Shown here: in pieces, positions 1-9,011 of the stretch
Position numbering within the stretch: position 1 is the first letter of the stretch
Layout of the letters: each line of letters starts with the position of its first letter
Assembly (NCBI GenBank): GCA_021817845.1
Contig: JAKAFW010000005.1
Span: 71,222-135,221, forward strand
DNA from: FEN-1297 sp021817845
Lineage (GTDB): Bacteria > Bacteroidota > Ignavibacteria > Ignavibacteriales > Ignavibacteriaceae
Direction: 5' to 3'
DNA length: 64,000 nucleotides
Made by a program: the position numbers and the translations under genes
Notes under the pieces: model-generated
Told to the model about the DNA's origin: nothing
Databases searched by the model: none
Seen by the model: the letters and a program-made list of their open reading frames with translations, nothing else

Positions 1-961
1 AGATAATTTTCCATCTGTAGAAGTCAGTAGTTTCCTGGTCATAGTCAAGAAGGATTTGAGAAAGATTTTTTTTATCCGTCGTATTACAATATGCAGGAGG
101 AATTGCCTTAATCCATTTTTGGGCGTTTGCTTCAGTAGAAAAGTCAAGATTAAAATTATCCGGTTTAACTGCATAGTCAATAACTGCTTTTAGATAACTA
201 TGCTTTACCGGTTCCCAAACGTTTTCAAATGATTCTGAAATACCTCCGCAAGATTTAGAAAAGCGTGCATCGCAAATTTGATCATCGCTAATTAAAACCA
301 TCCCGGAAGTTTCGCCCACGGCTTGGTTTACAGTTGAGGTAGAAATTTTTGTAATGCCTTGATAACGCTGACAATGATCATCCGCGCAAACATCAAAAAG
401 ACTGTGGTCCTCTCTATCGTACCATTTAATTAATTCATCGTTAGATTCCTGACCATTCTGGAAATTATTTATTTTCTCCTTCTTAGAATTTTCCATTTGC
501 GCAAGCAGCCAGCTTCTTGTAACGATAGCATGCGCTTTTAAAAGTTCAATCGAGCTTTTAGGGCTCATTTCCGATGAATTAACACTTACCAGATAATTCT
601 CGACCGGTAATATATTAATTGCTAAAACATTATCATTTTCTTTAATTAGTTTCAGCGATCCATTAAACAATTGATTTTCTTTCCGTTCCCAGTGGAATTT
701 CACACCGATAGTAACTTCATTTATTAAAAAAGAACATGTAAGAAAATTATCCGGTTCAAAAATAATTTCATCTAGCGCCTCAATTTCATCAGAATTTGAT
801 ATGCATAAGATTTTGTCATGCAGCAACCCTGCCGTAAAAATGCCATTGAATAATTGATTATGACCTTGGACCCTAAAATCCCCTCGAAGTTCAAAAGTAA
901 TCTTCTTTTCAGATAATATTCCCACTTTTACTAATGGGTGTTTTTCATTTTGTGAAATCAT
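1..961 (-). CDS. SpoIID/LytB-domain protein (3'-truncated by window edge)
   Basis: An open frame runs from ATG at 961 leftwards off the window, giving about 320 residues with no stop. The stretch LPVENYLVSVNSSEMSP followed by LLKAHAIVTRSW matches the SpoIID/LytB core (YL..V..SEM....ALKAQA.AAR). Family members bind glycan strands or cleave them as lytic transglycosylases, or enhance amidases, during sporulation or wall remodelling. Here a non-sporulating wall-related role is more likely, which is inference. A CxxxxCQRYQG segment and a KSCGG segment follow the core, as in many SpoIID proteins. No signal peptide is visible at this start, so export is uncertain. The C-terminus is unseen. Confidence 0.82.
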   Translation of the reverse strand, partial: MISQNEKHPLVKVGILSEKKITFELRGDFRVQGHNQLFNGIFTAGLLHDKILCISNSDEIEALDEIIFEPDNFLTCSFLINEVTIGVKFHWERKENQLFNGSLKLIKENDNVLAINILPVENYLVSVNSSEMSPKSSIELLKAHAIVTRSWLLAQMENSKKEKINNFQNGQESNDELIKWYDREDHSLFDVCADDHCQRYQGITKISTSTVNQAVGETSGMVLISDDQICDARFSKSCGGISESFENVWEPVKHSYLKAVIDYAVKPDNFNLDFSTEANAQKWIKAIPPAYCNTTDKKNLSQILLDYDQETTDFYRWKII

Positions 962-1098
962 AGCGCGGCAAGCTGCAATTATGAATTATAAAAGATAATT
1001 ATATCTAACTAAAAAGTAAATTTTGATTTAAGAAAACATATTGAAATAAATCCAATAAACAAATTTGAGAATAGGATAAATTTATAAAATTCAAGAAA

Positions 1099-2568
1099 TT
1101 ATTTTAGATATTGAACATCCATCTTATAGCCCCACTTATTAAAATACAAATTTCCTCCCCGCCATTCTACTTCGCCTCTTTGGAAATCATTAGTTTCACT
1201 GCGCGGATAAATTTTTGCAGGGAACAGGGATTTTCCATAATCGTCATTTACAATTAGCCTGTAAGGATCAATTCCGCCGATATAAAAATATTCAACTTTA
1301 GGGTCATCGGAATTTTGAATACCGAAGCTTTGGTCAAGCGGAACCCATCCATATCCATTTAAATAAACCTCACACCAATCGTGTAAGTTTACCTGCCCCG
1401 GATGCAGCATCCAGCCGCTTTGCCATCTGCACGGAATTCCATTATAGCGCGCAAGGGTCATAAAAGTAAGTGTCACCATACCGCAATCACCGTGTTTATT
1501 ATTAAGGCAGTAGGAAGAAATATTATTTATTGTAGAGTATTCTCTTGCACTAGCCCAGGGAATATTTTCATTTATCCATGTATAGATTTTTTTTATTTTT
1601 TCATAAGGATTCTTTTCGTTCCCAATTATTTTTTTTGAAAGTTCTTTAATTTGATTCGTGAAAACGATGTGGGGGGGACGCTCTGAAGTATATTCTTTGA
1701 ATAAATCTGAAGTAGAATCATAAGGTTTTATTTTTTGCGGATCAATATTATGAATCTCAGAATAATCAGTAATTTTATATTGGATTTGAAAAACAGTCGG
1801 CTTCCCTTTTTGCGATGTCTTTTCCATATACAAAGTTCTTTGAGGATTAGAATCGCTAGCAACAATATACTCTTTTGCATTCACTGCAAGCAATTTTATA
1901 TCCGTTTGTCTCTTGAAATCTTCTCTCGGATAAGGGAGCCAGCACCGGATAACTTCACCGGCAGGCACTGCATTTGAATCGACAGTTAAGGTATATGTAA
2001 TTTCCATTGTAACAGGATTAGCAAAAACCTTTTTACTTTTCCGGCTTTCTTTTATCCATTCAGGGATATGAGCTTTTAAGAATACTTTAAGAGGATCTGC
2101 TGTTATCCCGTCGACTTCTTCCTTATGCTTTTTAGCTAATAAATTAATTCTGAATAAATTTGGGACTGCATTACGAAAAAAATATTTTTTACCGTTGATA
2201 AATTTCATCTCAAGTGATTTGTCCGCTTCCCAACTTTCGATCATTTTTTTGTTCAAATTGGGGTAATATTTTTTTAGAGCAGAATTTATATCTTCATCGG
2301 TTTTGTTAAAATCGAGCATAATTCTGTGCATTTTATCAATTTGAAAATTAAGATCGTATTTTTCTACTGTATTTATCTTATCACCAGATAATACTTCATT
2401 AATCAACCTTTCGGCTTTAGAGAAGTTGCCAGCTTTTATTTGTTTATTTATTTCTGGATATTTAGTTTGAGCATTCAATAGGACTCCAAAGAATAATGCA
2501 ATAATTATTAAAAGTTTTCCGGTTAAAAAACGATTGTAAAATAGTCTTAGTAGGTTAATGTTTTTCAT
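1099..2568 (-). CDS. Secreted transglutaminase-like (cysteine protease fold) protein
   Basis: The frame is open from 2595, but the ATG at 2568 (MKNINLLRLF) directly precedes a hydrophobic signal segment ending near LNAQ, so I prefer that start (489 residues). The C-terminal half carries a transglutaminase core. Counted from 2595, the triad is Cys371 in HGDCGMV, His405 in LHDWCEV and Asp421 in PLDQSFG. An N-terminal helical region and a middle beta-rich segment come first. Such bacterial proteins are exported and probably act as cysteine peptidases or on peptide crosslinks. The substrate is unknown. The gene stands alone between short spacers, and no strong ribosome binding site is visible. 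Confidence 0.8.
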   Translation of the reverse strand: MKNINLLRLFYNRFLTGKLLIIIALFFGVLLNAQTKYPEINKQIKAGNFSKAERLINEVLSGDKINTVEKYDLNFQIDKMHRIMLDFNKTDEDINSALKKYYPNLNKKMIESWEADKSLEMKFINGKKYFFRNAVPNLFRINLLAKKHKEEVDGITADPLKVFLKAHIPEWIKESRKSKKVFANPVTMEITYTLTVDSNAVPAGEVIRCWLPYPREDFKRQTDIKLLAVNAKEYIVASDSNPQRTLYMEKTSQKGKPTVFQIQYKITDYSEIHNIDPQKIKPYDSTSDLFKEYTSERPPHIVFTNQIKELSKKIIGNEKNPYEKIKKIYTWINENIPWASAREYSTINNISSYCLNNKHGDCGMVTLTFMTLARYNGIPCRWQSGWMLHPGQVNLHDWCEVYLNGYGWVPLDQSFGIQNSDDPKVEYFYIGGIDPYRLIVNDDYGKSLFPAKIYPRSETNDFQRGEVEWRGGNLYFNKWGYKMDVQYLK

Positions 2569-2663
2569 TTTTTGTTTTTTAAATAAAATTAACAATATTT
2601 TCTCACTACCGCAATAATATCTACTTAAAGTCCAATTGCTGATGGCTTAGTTAGCAATATTCT

Positions 2664-2874
2664 TTATTCAAACTTAAGCAAACCAAAATATTCCGGTTGA
2701 TAAGGGAGATAATATTGCATCAACGACCAGAAACTTTGCTGTATTTTAGAAAGTAGTCTGATCGCGGTTTGTATCGAAATACAATTCAAAATCATCATCA
2801 CCAAAAACAAGAGGAATATCTCCATACGCAACAGAAGATAATTTTTGAGATCTATATTTCCAAAACACGGACAT
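2664..2874 (-). pseudogene. Possible small gene broken by a frameshift
   Basis: In the 311-bp space before the aldehyde dehydrogenase, an ATG at 2874 opens a 42-residue frame (MSVFWKYRSQKL..., ending in TAA at 2746-2748). From about the CGCGAT near 2760, a second frame continues with protein-like sequence (IQQSFWSLMQYYLPYQPEYF) to a TAA at 2664-2666. Joined by one frameshift, they give roughly 70 residues rich in Trp, Tyr and Phe. I do not recognise the family. It may be a decayed small gene, a real frameshifted gene, or chance. Nothing else is visible in this spacer. Confidence 0.3.
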
Positions 2875-2906
2875 ATTTTATTCTTTTATAATTATTTTCA
2901 GATCAT

Positions 2907-4439
2907 TTATATTTCAAATTTTATTCCTTGCGCAAGAGGCAAAGTTGTCCCGAAATTTATAGTATTAGTTTGTCTTCTCATGTAAGCCTTCCATGCATCC
3001 GAGCCGGATTCACGTCCTCCTCCGGTTTCCTTTTCCCCGCCAAACGCTCCGCCGATTTCTGCGCCGGAAGTTCCTATATTGACATTTGCAATTCCGCAAT
3101 CTGATCCGTCTACAGAAAGAAACTTTTCAACATCACGCAAATTATTTGAAAATATTGAGGAAGATAAACCTTGAACGACTCCGTTATGAATTTCGATTGC
3201 ATTTTCAATTTCACCGGAATATTTTATTAAATAAAGAATTGGTGCAAAAGTTTCAGTCTGTACAATTTCATATTCATTTTTAGCTTCTACAATTGCAGGG
3301 CTTACATAGCAGCCGGATTCAAATCCTTTACCTGATAAGATTTCTCCGCCATAAATTAATTTTCCGCCTTCCATTTTAACTTTTGTCAAGGCATCAACAA
3401 ACATTTTTACAGCATCTTTATCGATCAGGGGACCGACATGATTTTTTTCGTCAAGCGGATCTCCGATTTTTAGGCTTTTATATGCTTTGAGCAACGATTC
3501 TTTAACTTTTGGGTAAACCGATTCGTGAATAATAAGTCTTCTTGTAGAAGTACAACGCTGCCCACAAGTTCCGACTGCTCCGAATACAATTGCGGGCATC
3601 GCCATTTTTAAGTCAGCATCCGGCGTAATAATTATTCCGTTATTGCCACCGAGTTCCAGAATTGATTTACCAAATCTTCTTGCAATTACTTCTGCAGCAT
3701 GCTGCCCTACTTTTGTAGAGCCGGTAATAGAGATTAAAGGAATCCTCTTATCATTAAGAATTTTTTCTCCTAAAGTAGAGCCCTTTCCAATAACCAGCGA
3801 AAAAATCCCTTCGGGCAAATCATTTTCTTTCAGCACTTGAGCAATAATATTTTGTGTTGCAATAGCAGAAAGCGGAACCTTTGATGATGGTTTCCAAATA
3901 TTTACATCGCCACAAACTGCGGCAATCATTGCGTTCCATGAGAATACAGCTACAGGAAAATTAAAAGCTGAAATTGTCGCAACAATTCCAAGCGGATGAT
4001 ATTGATCGTACATTCTATGGTTAGGTCGCTCGGAGGCCATAGTATAACCATAAAGCTGGCGCGACTGACCGACGGCGAAATCGCAAATATCAATCATCTC
4101 CTGAACTTCTCCCAAGCCTTCCTGAAGGGATTTTCCCATTTCATAAGAGACAAGCATACCTAGATAAGGTTTATATTCCCGCAGTCGAATTCCAATCTGT
4201 CGAACTATTTCTCCCCGTTTCGGTGCCGGAACCTTTCGCCAATATTTAAAAGCTGTTTGTGCTTGCAATATTATTTTTTCATAATCTGATTCGCTTGCCT
4301 GATGTACAGTTGCAATCAATTCGCCAGTTGCCGGAGAATTTATTTTCAGCACACCTTCCGTTTTTGTGCGGTTCCATTTGCGTCCTGAAGAAGAGCCGAA
4401 GTTAACCTTCTCAATACCGAGTTTACTTAAAAAGTTCAT
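2907..4439 (-). CDS. Alpha-aminoadipic semialdehyde dehydrogenase (ALDH7/antiquitin family)
   Basis: A 510-residue aldehyde dehydrogenase of the ALDH7 subfamily. It shows the NAD-binding region around SITGSTKVGQ, the general base Glu262 in LELGGNNG and the catalytic Cys296 in GTCGQRCTSTRR, the signature form of ALDH7. Family members oxidise 2-aminoadipate 6-semialdehyde to 2-aminoadipate. The gene is divergent from a lysine 6-aminotransferase that would make this substrate, so both likely form a lysine-degradation pair. An AAGGAA ribosome site lies just before the ATG. The alternative is a general semialdehyde dehydrogenase, but the neighbour argues against that. Confidence 0.9.
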   Translation of the reverse strand: MNFLSKLGIEKVNFGSSSGRKWNRTKTEGVLKINSPATGELIATVHQASESDYEKIILQAQTAFKYWRKVPAPKRGEIVRQIGIRLREYKPYLGMLVSYEMGKSLQEGLGEVQEMIDICDFAVGQSRQLYGYTMASERPNHRMYDQYHPLGIVATISAFNFPVAVFSWNAMIAAVCGDVNIWKPSSKVPLSAIATQNIIAQVLKENDLPEGIFSLVIGKGSTLGEKILNDKRIPLISITGSTKVGQHAAEVIARRFGKSILELGGNNGIIITPDADLKMAMPAIVFGAVGTCGQRCTSTRRLIIHESVYPKVKESLLKAYKSLKIGDPLDEKNHVGPLIDKDAVKMFVDALTKVKMEGGKLIYGGEILSGKGFESGCYVSPAIVEAKNEYEIVQTETFAPILYLIKYSGEIENAIEIHNGVVQGLSSSIFSNNLRDVEKFLSVDGSDCGIANVNIGTSGAEIGGAFGGEKETGGGRESGSDAWKAYMRRQTNTINFGTTLPLAQGIKFEI

Positions 4440-4840
4440 AAGAATTTCCTTTCTTGCGGTTCAGTATTCTAAAAAAACTTTTGGAATATTTTAGGATACA
4501 CCCCAAATGAGTTTTCCTTTGATTTTTTAAATCAAGGAATTAATTAGCTATTTTTATAACGATAACTTTATAAATATTCGCATGATAATCAAACCATGGA
4601 TGCATAATTTTCACGTTTTGGTTAGTTGAATTTGCGGAAGGAATTTCATAACTTAGAAATAGAAATTTAACCGATCATAAGATGTTAAAATTAAAAAATT
4701 TCAAAGCAGAAACCGGGTTCAAAGACCTTCGAAGCTACTTTGTCTCACGTTTTGAGGATGTTTTCTAACACCAACCTCCAATACCTCTTTTTTTAAAATA
4801 TTTATCCTATTTAATAATACATACTATCCTGGAGGTTAAT
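4440..4840. promoter_or_regulatory. Divergent promoter region of lysine catabolic pair, with inverted repeat
   Basis: A 401-bp non-coding space separates the divergent ALDH7 and lat genes. At 4514-4539 it holds a near-perfect inverted repeat: left arm TTCCTTTGATTT, loop TTT, right arm AAATCAAGGAA. The arms differ by one extra T. It sits nearer the ALDH side and could be an operator for a shared regulator, for example of the Lrp kind, or a hairpin in the leader. No regulator gene is adjacent. I see no credible coding frame in the space. Confidence 0.4.
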
Positions 4841-6211
4841 ATGAATTCTACTATTCATAAGTTTGAAGATGAAATCATTGAAAATAATTTTAAGGTTACA
4901 CCTGATAATGTTCATGCAATTCTATCAAAATATATGCTTACCGATGGTTTCGATTTTGTTTTAGATATAGAAAATAGCGTTGGAACAAAAATCATTGATG
5001 CAAGAAATGGCGAGTCCTATCTCGACTTTTTTACTTTTTTTGCCTCTTCTGCGCTGGGGATAAATCATCCAAAAATTAAAAACGACTTTGTTAAGGAACA
5101 AATTGCGAATGCAGCGATTAATAAACCGTCAAATTCCGATATTTACACAGTTCAAATGGCGGACTTTGTAAATACGTTTGCACGGATTGCAAAGCCTTCT
5201 TACATGAAATATTTATTCTTTGTTTCCGGCGGAACGCTTGCGGTAGAAAACGGATTAAAAGTTGCTTTTGACTGGAAGGTGCAGAAAAATTTTATGAAAG
5301 GCTATAAATCAGAAAAGGGGCAGCAAGTCATCCATTTTAAGCAGGCTTTCCACGGAAGAAGCGGATACACGCTTTCTCTGACCAACACCGAGCCAAACAA
5401 AATTAAATATTTCCCAAAGTTTAATTGGCCCCGTATTACTAATCCTAAAATCATATTCCCACTGGAAGAAAATTTAACAGCAGTAAAAGAACTTGAAACC
5501 AAAGCAATTAACGAAATTTATTTTGCTTTAAAAAACAATCAAGATGATATCGCCGCTATAATTATCGAACCGATTCAGGGTGAAGGCGGAGATAATTTTT
5601 TCAGGAAAGAATTTTTCTTAAAACTCCGTGAAATTGCCGATGAGCATGAAATCCTATTAATCTTTGATGAAGTTCAGTCAGGATTTGGTTTGACAGGAAA
5701 ATTTTGGGCTTCCGATTATTTTGTAGAACCCGATATAATTGCATTCGGAAAGAAAGCTCAAGTATGCGGAATAATGGTTTCTCCGAGAGTTGATGAAGTC
5801 CCCGAAAATTGTTTCCATGTTTCAAGCAGAATTAATTCAACCTGGGGCGCAGATTTAACCGATATGGTTCGTTCAAAATATATTATGGAAGTTATAGAAG
5901 AAGAAAATTTGGTAGATAATTCTTATCAAATGGGAAAATATCTTTTAGAAAACTTGCAGAATATCCAAAAGGAATTTCCACAATTAATAAGTAACGCGCG
6001 AGGATTAGGGTTAATGTGCTCATTCGATTTGCCTACGACTGGACTTCGGAATGAATTTAAAAATTCTTGTTACGACGAGAAATTACTAATACTTGGTTGC
6101 GGAGAGCGTTCAATCAGATTCAGACCTCCCCTTAACATTACGAAAAGTGATATTAATGACGCCTTGACTATTATTCGAAATATTCTATTTTTGCTCTCGT
6201 CAAACAACTAA
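4841..6211 (+). CDS. lat: L-lysine 6-aminotransferase
   Basis: A 456-residue class III PLP aminotransferase of the lysine epsilon-aminotransferase type. It transfers the epsilon-amino group of L-lysine to 2-oxoglutarate, giving 2-aminoadipate 6-semialdehyde and glutamate. The PLP region is clear: IIEPIQGEGG, LLIFDEVQSGFG, and the Schiff-base lysine at about 304 in AFGKKAQVCG, a form typical of LAT. HGRSGYTLSLTN is another LAT-like segment. The start follows a perfect GGAGG ribosome site. It is divergent from the ALDH7 gene, which would take its product onwards. A hairpin terminator follows. Confidence 0.93.
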   Translation: MNSTIHKFEDEIIENNFKVTPDNVHAILSKYMLTDGFDFVLDIENSVGTKIIDARNGESYLDFFTFFASSALGINHPKIKNDFVKEQIANAAINKPSNSDIYTVQMADFVNTFARIAKPSYMKYLFFVSGGTLAVENGLKVAFDWKVQKNFMKGYKSEKGQQVIHFKQAFHGRSGYTLSLTNTEPNKIKYFPKFNWPRITNPKIIFPLEENLTAVKELETKAINEIYFALKNNQDDIAAIIIEPIQGEGGDNFFRKEFFLKLREIADEHEILLIFDEVQSGFGLTGKFWASDYFVEPDIIAFGKKAQVCGIMVSPRVDEVPENCFHVSSRINSTWGADLTDMVRSKYIMEVIEEENLVDNSYQMGKYLLENLQNIQKEFPQLISNARGLGLMCSFDLPTTGLRNEFKNSCYDEKLLILGCGERSIRFRPPLNITKSDINDALTIIRNILFLLSSNN

Positions 6212-6236
6212 TTATTTATTAACTACTTGCATGATG

Positions 6237-6266
6237 CGGCTCCAAATGGGAGCCGTTATCATTTTA
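6237..6266 (+). terminator. Rho-independent-type terminator after lat
   Basis: Stem CGGCTCC (6237-6243), loop AAATG, stem GGAGCCG (6249-6255), then TTATCATTTT. The stem is GC-rich in an AT-rich region. The T tract is interrupted, so efficiency is uncertain. It separates lat from rsmI. Confidence 0.6.
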
Positions 6267-6282
6267 AATTATCGGAGTTAAT

Positions 6283-6966
6283 TTGCAAAATATGCTTTAC
6301 ATCGTCAGCACTCCAATAGGCAATCTTAAAGACATTACATTACGAGCATTAGAAATACTGAAGGAAGTCGATTTCATTGCATGTGAAGATACGCGAGTAA
6401 CGGTGAACCTTCTTCATCATTATGAAATAAAAAGGGAAATGCTTTCGCTGAATGCGGTAAATGAAAGTTCAAAAATTGATTCGATAATAAATAGAATCAT
6501 TTCCGGTGAAAGCTGTGCACTTGTTTCCGATGCCGGCACTCCTGGAATATCCGACCCTGGCAAGAGATTAATCGCTTCAACAATTGGGAAAAATATTACA
6601 GTAGTACCCGTTCCGGGCGCTTCGGCGTTATTAACAGCATTAACCATTAGCGGATTACCCGCCGATTCATTTATCTTTGAAGGATTTATCCCTCAAAAAA
6701 AAGGAAGACAGAAAAAGCTTACTGAAATTTCTCAGGAAGAAAGGGCAGTCGTGATTTATGAATCCGTTTACAGAATAGAAAAGTTGATTAATGAATTAAA
6801 TCAATTTATACCGGACAGAGAAATTGCAGTCTGTAGAGAATTAACAAAAAAATTTGAAGAGGTTTGGAGAGGGAAACCCTCTGAAATTCTCAACTCTCTT
6901 CCGGGGAAAACGATAAAAGGAGAATTCGTAATAGTTATTGCTCCTTCCAAATGGAAGAAAAATTAA
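6283..6966 (+). CDS. rsmI: 16S rRNA (cytidine1402-2'-O)-methyltransferase RsmI
   Basis: 227 residues with the tetrapyrrole-methylase fold: YIVSTPIGNLKDIT at the N-terminus, CEDTR, then LVSDAGTPGISDPG, which is diagnostic of RsmI. It 2'-O-methylates C1402 in the decoding centre of 16S rRNA using SAM. I favour the TTG at 6283, because CGGAG lies about 7 bases before it. The ATG three codons later is the alternative. The protein is shorter than the E. coli enzyme and lacks much of the C-terminal extension, which is common outside Proteobacteria. It ends one base before the convergent apt stop. Confidence 0.92.
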   Translation: MQNMLYIVSTPIGNLKDITLRALEILKEVDFIACEDTRVTVNLLHHYEIKREMLSLNAVNESSKIDSIINRIISGESCALVSDAGTPGISDPGKRLIASTIGKNITVVPVPGASALLTALTISGLPADSFIFEGFIPQKKGRQKKLTEISQEERAVVIYESVYRIEKLINELNQFIPDREIAVCRELTKKFEEVWRGKPSEILNSLPGKTIKGEFVIVIAPSKWKKN

Positions 6967-6967
6967 T

Positions 6968-7492
6968 TCATTCTTCGTTTTTGTAATCAACCAGAGATTT
7001 AACATCATACATTTTCAATTTATCTCTACCATTCAAAAAGCTCAATTCAATAACAAAAGAAATTTGGACAACTTCGCCCCCAAGCTTTTCGATTAAATTT
7101 GCGGCGGCAAGAGCAGTACCTCCGGTAGCAAGGAGATCATCATGCAAGAGAACCCGCTCGCCGATTTTAATTGCATCTTTATGAATTTGAATCGTATCAT
7201 TTCCATATTCCAAAGCATAAGATTGGCTTTCAATTTCAGCAGGAAGTTTTCCAGGCTTGCGGATCGGGATAAATCCGGCGTTTAATTTCTCGGCCAGCAT
7301 AGAGCCAAATATAAATCCGCGGGATTCAATACCGACAACTTTTGTTATATCAAGGTTTTTTGTTAAGTCATACAATTCATCAAGAGTTTTTTTTAATGCT
7401 GCGGGATCTTTCAATAAAGTTGTAATATCCCTAAACATTATTCCTTCTTTTGGGAAGTCTTTTACATTTCTGATGTAACGTTTCAAATCCAT
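6968..7492 (-). CDS. apt: Adenine phosphoribosyltransferase
   Basis: From the ATG at 7492 this is 174 residues. GAGG lies 9 bases upstream. The frame is open to a TTG at 7507 that overlaps the upstream stop, but MDLKRYIRNVKDFPKEGI is the usual APT N-terminus. The PRPP-binding motif reads VLLHDDLLATGGTA, and VGIESRGFIFGSMLA is the conserved APT segment. It salvages adenine to AMP using PRPP. It lies just downstream of the enoyl-CoA hydratase gene and is probably co-transcribed with it. Confidence 0.94.
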   Translation of the reverse strand: MDLKRYIRNVKDFPKEGIMFRDITTLLKDPAALKKTLDELYDLTKNLDITKVVGIESRGFIFGSMLAEKLNAGFIPIRKPGKLPAEIESQSYALEYGNDTIQIHKDAIKIGERVLLHDDLLATGGTALAAANLIEKLGGEVVQISFVIELSFLNGRDKLKMYDVKSLVDYKNEE

Positions 7493-7503
7493 TTTATTAA
7501 GCC

Positions 7504-8259
7504 TCAATTTTTGTTAAGAAATTTCTCAAGTCCATGTTTAAAATCTTCCGAAGTTCTTGCGATTGTGTTTAGATTGATGCAATAATCTACAGCATTTTCC
7601 ACTCCTAAATTAGAGATATTATTGATCATTTTCTTTGACATACTCATGCTAAATGCTGAATTTGCAGATAATTTTTCAGCCAGGGAAAATGCATCTTCCA
7701 CTACATCATCTGAAAGGATGTTAACAAAGCCTATCTCAAATGCTCTTTGTGGGGAGATAATTTCGCCTGATAAAAGCATTTGCCTGGCATATCCTTCGCC
7801 AATTTTTTTGATTAGAAAAATTGATACAATTGCCGGGAGAAAACCTATATTAATTTCGGAGTAACCGAATTTTGCATTCTGTTTACCGGCTATTACAAAA
7901 TCGCAGCAGCTTGCAAGTCCGCACCCACCGGCAATTGCAGCGCCATTTACAGCGGCAATAGTAGGCTTCGATAAATTATAAAGCTGAAGAAACATTTTCC
8001 CGAGATTTACGGAATCTTCTTCCTTTCTTAAAATAGAAAAATTGTTAAGCTTATTTAGATATTCCAAATCCGCACCTGCTGAGAAACTTTTCCCTTCGCC
8101 GCTAATGATAACAACCTTAACATCGTTATCGTTTTCAATTTCAATCAATTTTTCTGTCAAGTGTTGAATCAGCTCCGGATGTAAAGCGTTTCTCTTTTCC
8201 GGGCGGTTAAGTAAGATAAATCCGACGTTATTTTTTTTAGTATATTTAAGCATATTCAT
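7504..8259 (-). CDS. Enoyl-CoA hydratase/isomerase family protein (methylglutaconyl-CoA hydratase-like)
   Basis: I choose the ATG at 8259, with AAGGA about 10 bases upstream, over the TTG at 8289, giving 251 residues. Crotonase motifs are present: SFSAGADLEYL, GAAIAGGCGLASCCDF (oxyanion hole) and FGYSEINIGFLPA. The sequence after the last motif, PAIVSIFLIKKIGE, resembles LiuC/AUH-type methylglutaconyl-CoA hydratases more than classical EchA, which has PGAGGTQ. A role in leucine or fatty-acid CoA metabolism is therefore plausible. The exact substrate cannot be read from sequence. It precedes apt on the same strand. Confidence 0.85.
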   Translation of the reverse strand: MNMLKYTKKNNVGFILLNRPEKRNALHPELIQHLTEKLIEIENDNDVKVVIISGEGKSFSAGADLEYLNKLNNFSILRKEEDSVNLGKMFLQLYNLSKPTIAAVNGAAIAGGCGLASCCDFVIAGKQNAKFGYSEINIGFLPAIVSIFLIKKIGEGYARQMLLSGEIISPQRAFEIGFVNILSDDVVEDAFSLAEKLSANSAFSMSMSKKMINNISNLGVENAVDYCINLNTIARTSEDFKHGLEKFLNKN

Positions 8260-8358
8260 CAAATTATTTTCCTTTTTATTTTTCTGCAAAGAAATATTTT
8301 GAAGTCATTTTCCGTAAAGCAATTCCTGGACTCATGCAATAATACTATTTCCTTTTTT

Positions 8359-8955
8359 TCAGGCATGGTTGAAAAGTTTTAAGATTAAATAAATTTGAAA
8401 ATATGTCGACATAAAACCGAACAAGGCGCCAAATATTACTTGGCTTATGGAATGGCATTTCAATTTGATCCTTGACCATCCGACTAAAGCCACGACAATG
8501 AACATAAATAATCCAATCCAGCCGAAAAGAAGAATAAATGCAGCAGCAGGGCCAGCGGCACCCATCGCATGAACGCTAATCTTCCAATACTTATTAATAA
8601 AAATAATTATTAGTGTATTGGAAATATAGCAAAACCAAAATGCTATTGAAATAATATTAATCTTATAAAAGATTAGTATTAATAATCCGATCAAATAAAA
8701 TATCTCTGCTATTAAAAATGGGACTGTTCTTTCTTCTTTGATGGAAGCATCTATATCTACCAATTTTCCGTTTTTCCGCATAAAGACAAATAAGATTATT
8801 GGGGAAAAAAAACCAAAAATCAGGGCGACTAAAATCATCACAAGGCTTTTTTGAAATGTTTTCTCAAGAGAAAAAGAAAGGGCTGTAAAAAATATCAGGG
8901 TAAAGGACGGAGGAACAAATACCGTAGAAATAATTCTTGCTATTTTTTTTGACAA
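8359..8955 (-). CDS. PAP2-like integral membrane protein
   Basis: 198 residues, strongly hydrophobic, with about six predicted membrane segments. The C-terminal GWSRIKLKCHSISQVIFG resembles the third phosphatase motif of the PAP2 superfamily (SRxxxxxHxxxD), with the final Asp replaced. ISVHAMGAAGP may stand for the second motif (SGH). A lipid-phosphate phosphatase role is possible, but the altered motif makes activity doubtful. The start is TTG at 8955, as no in-frame ATG is nearby. It is likely a single gene. Confidence 0.6.
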   Translation of the reverse strand: MSKKIARIISTVFVPPSFTLIFFTALSFSLEKTFQKSLVMILVALIFGFFSPIILFVFMRKNGKLVDIDASIKEERTVPFLIAEIFYLIGLLILIFYKINIISIAFWFCYISNTLIIIFINKYWKISVHAMGAAGPAAAFILLFGWIGLFMFIVVALVGWSRIKLKCHSISQVIFGALFGFMSTYFQIYLILKLFNHA

Positions 8956-9011
8956 AGTTTTTCCAAAGTATTAATTGTTTTTGGTGGTTACAAAATTGGG
9001 ACCGTGAAATA

